This document shows positions 58,544 through 64,000 of a stretch of DNA of 64,000 nucleotides, in pieces. A program made the translations under genes and the position numbers. Numbering within the stretch: the stretch's first letter is position 1; each line of letters opens with the position of its first letter. Source of the stretch: Bauldia sp. (lineage in GTDB: Bacteria; Pseudomonadota; Alphaproteobacteria; Rhizobiales; Kaistiaceae). The DNA lies in assembly GCA_037200845.1 (NCBI GenBank), contig JBBCGQ010000001.1, positions 3,027,001 through 3,091,000 of the forward strand. Reading direction: 5' to 3'. The notes beneath the pieces were generated by a model. That model had not been told where the DNA came from. It saw only the letters and a program-made list of their open reading frames with translations, and made no database searches.

Positions 58544-60268
58544 ATGGCCGAACTGATCAAGAGCGTATTGCTCGTCGACTACGAAAGCGTCCAGCGAAGC
58601 CTCGTTGGGACCGTCGGCGAGACCCGTCTCGCCGAGCGCTCGGCAGCGTGGCTGGCGGCGCTCGAGGCCGGCCGCCTCGGGCCTGACGTCAAGCGCACGC
58701 TGATGGTCAAGCGCTGCTACGTGACGCCCAGCGTGCGCGGCAAGCCGCGCGATCTGCTCATCGCCGCCGGCTTCGACATGGTCGACGCGGTCGATGCCGG
58801 GGCGCGCAGCTCCGCCGATCTCCACATGGCGATGGACACCATCGACGCGCTCGCCAAGCCGGAGGGCTACCAGGAGTTCATCCTCCTCTCCGCCGCCGCC
58901 GAGCTGGCGCCGCTGCTCTCCCGCCTCAAGGCCAACAAACGCGTCACCGTCATCTACGCCGACCCGGCGACGCCCGCCGGCGACCGCCAGTTGGCCGACG
59001 CCATCATCGAGACTTCCGATCTCGTCCGTGTCCTCACCGGCGAGCCGACGCCGGTCGGCGAGATCAGCGTGCCGGCGGGAGCGTCCAGCCCGCGCGCCGA
59101 CATCGAGGCCTTCGCCCGCCGCATCCACGCCGCGACCAGCATCCCGCTATTCTCGCCGAAGACCTTCGCCGAGCTGTTCCGCCAGCTCACCGAGGAAATC
59201 GCCGCCAACGGCTATCACTTCCAGACCACGGCGCGGAACGTCGCCGACCGCATGGTCGCCGGCGGCCGCAACGTCACGCGCCGCCAGGTCGTCTTCATCG
59301 TCAAGGGACTGGCGCTGAAGGGCCACGTCTTCTCGACAAGCGACACCGCCGACAAGCTCGCCGAAGTCTTCCGCGAGCAGGCGCACTACCTCATCACCAA
59401 CGCCGGCATCACGCTCAACCAGCACGAGGAAGACCTGCTGACCGCGTGGTTCCTGAGCCGCCCGCCCACGGCCGCGCCGCCTCTGGCGCCCGCTTCCGGC
59501 GCTCCGCCGCCGCAGCCGGCCGCCGCCGCGCCGCCCACTCCGCCGGCCCCCCCGACTGTCCCCGAAGCATCGTCGGACGCGAAGGCAACCATCGCCGAGA
59601 CCATCGAGCGGGAGGTGGCGAAGGCCGTCGCCCGCCAGCCGCCGCAGGCCGAACGTGTGCCGATCAGGCCGCCGCAGCCGCAGCAGCCTCAGGCCCAGCC
59701 GCCTCGGCCGAACGCGACCAATCAGCAGAAGACGCCGCAGGTGAAGGTCGAGATGCCGAAGTCGGCCGCGCGTCCCCCGCCCTTGCCGTCGGCGCGCGAG
59801 GAGGCCAAGGCCGTCATCGCCGCGCGCATCGCCGGCGCGGCGCGCATGAAGCCCGCCGGCACGCGGACGCCGATCCCGGCGAAGCCGGCGCCGAAGGCCC
59901 CCGCCCCGCCGGCCGAGCCCGAGCCGGAGCCGGTCGCCAACGAGGCCGCCGCCCCGCTGCCCGCCGACGGCCCGAAAAGCGACGCGCTGGAAAATTCGAT
60001 CCTCGCCGCGATCGCGGAAGCGGTCGACGTGCTGGTCGAGGATTCCGGCGACGAGGACGAGCACGCGCCGGAACCGCTGCCTCCGCCGCCCCGCGAACCG
60101 CAGGGAAAGAAGCGCGCCAACCAGTCCGCGCCGCCTCCCCCGCGCCAACCCGACCCGGAACCGCCTTCCCCGCCCGAGGCGGAGGAAGACATCGGCGAGA
60201 GCAACGACATCGGCGACCAGATCCAGCGGATCATCGCGTCGTACAACCGCAACCGCTCGGACGAGTAG
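58544..60268 (+). CDS. NYN-domain protein with disordered Pro/Ala-rich region
   Basis: 574 residues. N-terminal NYN (PIN-like nuclease) domain, residues about 1-165, starting AELIKSVLLVDYESVQRSL with the catalytic-type Asp; then a predicted helical domain to about 300 (FSPKTFAELFRQLTEEIAANGYHFQTTARNVADRMVAGG, OST-HTH/LOTUS-like in length and position), and a long Pro, Ala and Glu-rich region without order. ATG 58544 with GGGGAG 4 bases upstream begins the domain. Possibly an RNA-binding or RNA-cleaving regulator conserved in Hyphomicrobiales; function not known. Confidence 0.83.
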   Translation: MAELIKSVLLVDYESVQRSLVGTVGETRLAERSAAWLAALEAGRLGPDVKRTLMVKRCYVTPSVRGKPRDLLIAAGFDMVDAVDAGARSSADLHMAMDTIDALAKPEGYQEFILLSAAAELAPLLSRLKANKRVTVIYADPATPAGDRQLADAIIETSDLVRVLTGEPTPVGEISVPAGASSPRADIEAFARRIHAATSIPLFSPKTFAELFRQLTEEIAANGYHFQTTARNVADRMVAGGRNVTRRQVVFIVKGLALKGHVFSTSDTADKLAEVFREQAHYLITNAGITLNQHEEDLLTAWFLSRPPTAAPPLAPASGAPPPQPAAAAPPTPPAPPTVPEASSDAKATIAETIEREVAKAVARQPPQAERVPIRPPQPQQPQAQPPRPNATNQQKTPQVKVEMPKSAARPPPLPSAREEAKAVIAARIAGAARMKPAGTRTPIPAKPAPKAPAPPAEPEPEPVANEAAAPLPADGPKSDALENSILAAIAEAVDVLVEDSGDEDEHAPEPLPPPPREPQGKKRANQSAPPPPRQPDPEPPSPPEAEEDIGESNDIGDQIQRIIASYNRNRSDE

Positions 60269-60345
60269 CGTCGGGCGCTCGAATGAGCAGGGGCGAGCCG
60301 GGAGAGGCATACCCCTCGTGCCGTCGAAAAGAGAGCGCCGGCTGA

Positions 60346-60475
60346 GGCACCCCTCCACAAGGGGAGGGCTCAGGTGGAGTTTGTTGAAGCTCGGCGTTCC
60401 AACAAGGATGAACCCTCCCCTTGTGGGAGGGTCAAACGGCCAAAGGCCGTTTGGGGAGGGGTGTCTCTCAGCAAA
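60346..60475. repeat. Family B repeat, truncated first unit
   Basis: GAGGCACCCCTCC...ACAAGGGGAGGGCT (reverse unit lacking its middle) followed by AACAAGGATGAACCCTCC...GGGGAGGGGTGT. The same arrangement as at 51001-51160. It begins the 414-base gap between the NYN gene and phaB, together with the next repeat; otherwise the gap contains no gene. Confidence 0.85.
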
Positions 60476-60517
60476 GCACTGACGACCGACGTCAGGAAAC
60501 GCCTCGCCCCACCAGCT

Positions 60518-60608
60518 CATCCCCGCGAAAGCGGCGATCCGGTGTGAACCAATAGCCGAGGATACCTGCTGAGACTCCTGGGTCCCCGCATTCGCGGGGT
60601 AGAGCGGG
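60518..60608. repeat. Family C repeat
   Basis: CATCCCCGCGAAAGCGGCGATCC on the left and GGGTCCCCGCATTCGCGGGGTAG on the right, an imperfect inverted repeat of about 90 bp, related to the unit at 45571-45666. Confidence 0.75.
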
Positions 60609-60682
60609 CGAGGCAGAGAAGATGCAGCCGGCCAAGAGCCCGGGGATGCCTCAGACCCAGGACGCCTCAGACCGGAGTTGCC

Positions 60683-61408
60683 TCACCCGTTCGCGATATA
60701 CTGCGCCCCGTTCATCGACAGCACCGCCCCGGTCATGAACGCCGCCGCATCCGATGTGAGATACACGACCAGCGAGGCGATCTCCTCGGCCTTGCCGAGG
60801 CGTCCCAGCGGGATCTGCGCCACGATCGCGTCCACCACCTTCGGCGGCATGCCGGCGACCATGTCGGTGTCGATGTAGCCCGGGCAGATCGCGTTGACCG
60901 TGATGCCCTTCTTCACGTTCTCCAGCGCGAGCGCCTTGGTGAAGCCGATGATGCCGGCCTTGGCGGCGGAATAATTCGCTTGGCCCGCCTGTCCCTTCTG
61001 CCCGTTGATCGAGGAAATGTTGACGATCCGCCCGTGGCCGCGGTCGCGCATCCCTTCGATCACCGGCCGCGTCATCGCGAACATCGAGTCCAGGTTGGTA
61101 CGGATCACCGCCGACCACTGGTCGTAGGTCATGCGGTGGAACATGCCGTCGCGTGTGATGCCGGCGTTGTTGACGAGAATATCGACCGGCCCGAGTTCGG
61201 CCGCGACCTTCGCCACGCCATCAGCCGAAGCGGCGACGTCGGCGACGTCCCACTTGTAGACCGCGACGCCGGTCTCGGCCTTGAACTTCGCCGCCGCCTC
61301 GTCGTTGCCATGATAGGTCGCCGCGACCGAATTGCCCGCCGCCTTCAGCCCCTTCGCGATCGCCGCGCCGATGCCGCGCGTTCCCCCCGTAACGATCGCG
61401 ACCGCCAT
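60683..61408 (-). CDS. phaB: Acetoacetyl-CoA reductase (PhaB)
   Basis: 241-residue NADPH-dependent SDR, second step of PHB synthesis: acetoacetyl-CoA to (R)-3-hydroxybutyryl-CoA. TGGTRGIG, NNAGITRDG, INGQKGQAGQANYSAAK and FMTGAVLSMNGAQYIANG are the classical PhaB blocks. ATG 61408 begins MAVAIVTGG. phaA is upstream on the same strand, with a 114-base gap. Confidence 0.95.
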   Translation of the reverse strand: MAVAIVTGGTRGIGAAIAKGLKAAGNSVAATYHGNDEAAAKFKAETGVAVYKWDVADVAASADGVAKVAAELGPVDILVNNAGITRDGMFHRMTYDQWSAVIRTNLDSMFAMTRPVIEGMRDRGHGRIVNISSINGQKGQAGQANYSAAKAGIIGFTKALALENVKKGITVNAICPGYIDTDMVAGMPPKVVDAIVAQIPLGRLGKAEEIASLVVYLTSDAAAFMTGAVLSMNGAQYIANG

Positions 61409-61522
61409 GACGCCTGCTTCCCCCACGTGATTGTTCTTCGCTGGATACAATCACGCCGTCATGTGCCGCAAAAGCGGCGGACGCCAAATCGACCCGAACT
61501 TTCGTTGCTGCAGTGCGAGCGG

Positions 61523-62701
<1,179 letters not shown>

Positions 62702-62914
62702 GGGATGGGAACTCCGGATTTAACGATTGGGCGGACTCCTGAACGCGGCTGCTAACCATGTCAATCGTTGCAGCGCGGCAGAGAGAACGGCAGCGCACAA
62801 TATATTGGCGCGACTTGGAAAAAGCCCGTATCTTGGAAGGGTTAGGGAAGAATGCCGGCTATGCAAAAAGAAGCCGGCCAGGAAAACGTCACCTACGTTT
62901 ACGGACTATCCGCC

Positions 62915-63547
62915 ATGGCCAAGGACGACGAGCCGACCGTCATCAAGAAGTACGCCAACCGGCGCCTCTACAACACCGGCACGTCGACTTACGTGACGCT
63001 GGAGGACCTTGCCGGAATGGTGAAGAACGGCGAGGATTTCACCGTCGTCGACGCGAAGTCGGGCGAGGACATCACCCGCACGGTGCTGACCCAGATCATC
63101 TTCGAGCAGGAGAACAAGGGGCAGAATCTTCTGCCGATAACCTTCCTGCGCCAGTTGATCCGCTTCTACGGCGACTCGATCCAGAACCTCATCCCGACCT
63201 ACCTCGATTTCTCGATCGACTCGCTCGTCCGCGACCAGGACAAGCTGCGCGGCCAGATGACCAACGCCTTCGGCCCGGGCGCCTTCACCCCCGGCGCGTT
63301 CACGCCGGGTGCGCTGGGCTCCGGCGCGATGACCGCGATCAACGAGCAGGTCCGCCGCAACACCGAGATGTTCGAGCAGGCGATGCGGATGTTCCTGCCC
63401 TTCGGCAACGGTGCCGCGAAGCCTGACGCCTCGCCGCGGCCAACGCCGGCCGCTGCGCCCAAGGCGGAAGGTGGCGACATCGACGCGCTGAAACGCCAGC
63501 TCGACGAGATGCAGAACCGCCTCGACCGGATGTCCGACAAGAAGTAG
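62915..63547 (+). CDS. phaR: Polyhydroxyalkanoate synthesis regulator PhaR
   Basis: 210-residue DNA- and granule-binding repressor of phasin and PHB genes. The N-terminal PhaR domain begins TVIKKYANRRLYNTGTSTYVTLEDL; a second accumulation-regulator domain follows (QNLIPTYLDFSIDSL). Residues about 124-138 hold a small GAFTPGAFTPGAL repeat. The ATG at 62915 gives the typical N terminus; an upstream ATG at 62852 has a ribosome-binding site of its own (GGGAAG) and adds 21 residues. Its protein is expected to act on the divergent phaA promoter. Confidence 0.92.
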   Translation: MAKDDEPTVIKKYANRRLYNTGTSTYVTLEDLAGMVKNGEDFTVVDAKSGEDITRTVLTQIIFEQENKGQNLLPITFLRQLIRFYGDSIQNLIPTYLDFSIDSLVRDQDKLRGQMTNAFGPGAFTPGAFTPGALGSGAMTAINEQVRRNTEMFEQAMRMFLPFGNGAAKPDASPRPTPAAAPKAEGGDIDALKRQLDEMQNRLDRMSDKK

Positions 63548-63556
63548 CGCCGCCAC

Positions 63557-63730
63557 TGTCGTCCCCGCGAAGGCGGGGACCCAGTAGACGCCGGCGTCGG
63601 TTGCAGCACGGACTCGCCACATCCACACAATCGTCGTCCCGGCGAAACCCGGGATCCAGGAGCACGCCGGAGGAGTGCGGAAAAATGGTCTTTGCTTCGG
63701 CCTGGACCCCGGCTTTCGCCGCCGGGTGAC
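63557..63730. repeat. Family C repeat cluster
   Basis: Three GTCCCCGC(C/G)A..GCGGGGACCCAG-like units in one stretch: 63560-63582, 63631-63660 and 63701-63730, in both orientations, filling the 238-base gap between phaR and the EAL gene. They share the core of the repeats at 45571 and 60518. Confidence 0.75.
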
Positions 63731-63785
63731 GGCAGTGGGGATGCAGAATGGCAGGTGAAGGCGGAAGCGACGCCGGCTCGAACTG

Positions 63786-64000
63786 CTAGCCGGCCCGCCG
63801 CGCCGGCACCCGCGGATTGGTCAGCGCCCACTCCGGGCTCGCCATGCCGGTGAGCGTCCCCTGGATGAGGTGGACGCCATAGGTGCCGAGCAGCGTCGCC
63901 GTCTCCTCGTCCTGCACCCACTCGGCCACGACTTCGATATCGAAATTCTGCGCCAGCGCCGTCAGCGCCTTGACGAACGCCTGGTCGTCCTTCGAGCGCG
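63786..64000 (-). CDS. EAL-domain protein (c-di-GMP phosphodiesterase), 5' part beyond the window
   Basis: The last 71 codons of an EAL-type domain: SKDDQAFVKALTALAQNFDIEVVAEWVQDEETATLLGTYGVHLIQG is the conserved C-terminal part, then GMASPEWALTNPRVPARRAG. The catalytic EAL motif itself lies outside the window. Active status cannot be judged. It may oppose the two diguanylate cyclases upstream in the window. Confidence 0.75.
   Translation of the reverse strand, partial: RSKDDQAFVKALTALAQNFDIEVVAEWVQDEETATLLGTYGVHLIQGTLTGMASPEWALTNPRVPARRAG

Noticed and set aside
62746-62776. PhaR operator CTGC-N3-GCAG
   Set aside because: CTGC and GCAG are present but about 17 bases apart, which is not the known operator spacing.

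Overview
The window is ordinary, gene-dense, GC-rich chromosome of an alphaproteobacterium, most likely in the order Hyphomicrobiales (Rhizobiales). The evidence is the combination of a PhaR-type PHB regulator, the MetX-MetW pair, a TIGR02302/DUF4175 giant membrane protein, DUF2125, the rhomboid-EtfBA-hydroxybutyryl-CoA dehydrogenase arrangement, and the GTTC-N7-GTTC LexA box typical of this class. I see no prophage, insertion sequence, CRISPR array or integron. Genus cannot be decided from the sequence alone.

Layout. 1-8.7 kb: the end of a D-Ala-D-Ala carboxypeptidase, then the urease operon ureD-ureA-ureJ-ureB-ureC, three unrelated small genes (monooxygenase, HAD phosphatase on the other strand, SDR), then ureE-ureF-ureG. 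A candidate sigma-54 promoter with an upstream inverted repeat precedes ureD. 8.7-24 kb: M20 amidohydrolase plus exporter, a CYTH-like protein, outer-membrane barrel, tRNA-Leu(CAA), membrane and redox proteins, an HtrA-fold protein that has lost its catalytic triad, AlkA-like glycosylase, GluQ and an AEC transporter. 24-31 kb: a MacA/MacB-like tripartite exporter and SDR enzymes. 30-38 kb: HIG1 protein, cobalamin adenosyltransferase, rhomboid, EtfB/EtfA, 3-hydroxybutyryl-CoA dehydrogenase and two tandem membrane diguanylate cyclases. 38-50 kb: TlpA, argH-lptM-lysA, the DUF4175 protein, hpt, FtsEX with YdcF and PlsC, and a small gene behind a LexA box. 50-64 kb: chorismate mutase-hisC-tyrC, metX-metW, gloB, a NYN-domain protein, phaA-phaB with divergent phaR, and the start of an EAL gene cut by the window edge.

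The genes form several coherent blocks: urea nitrogen release, PHB and short-chain acyl-CoA metabolism (phaA, phaB, phaR, hbd, etfBA), aromatic, arginine, lysine and methionine synthesis, and envelope division and maintenance (FtsEX, DsbB, TlpA, LptM). Three families of intergenic palindromic repeats are scattered through the window, and one copy lies in frame inside the 5' end of ureF. The best candidates for a second look are that repeat in ureF, the LexA-box promoter of an apparently leaderless small gene, the catalytically dead HtrA-like protein, and the sigma-54 control region of urease. I did not find a clearly new multi-gene system.
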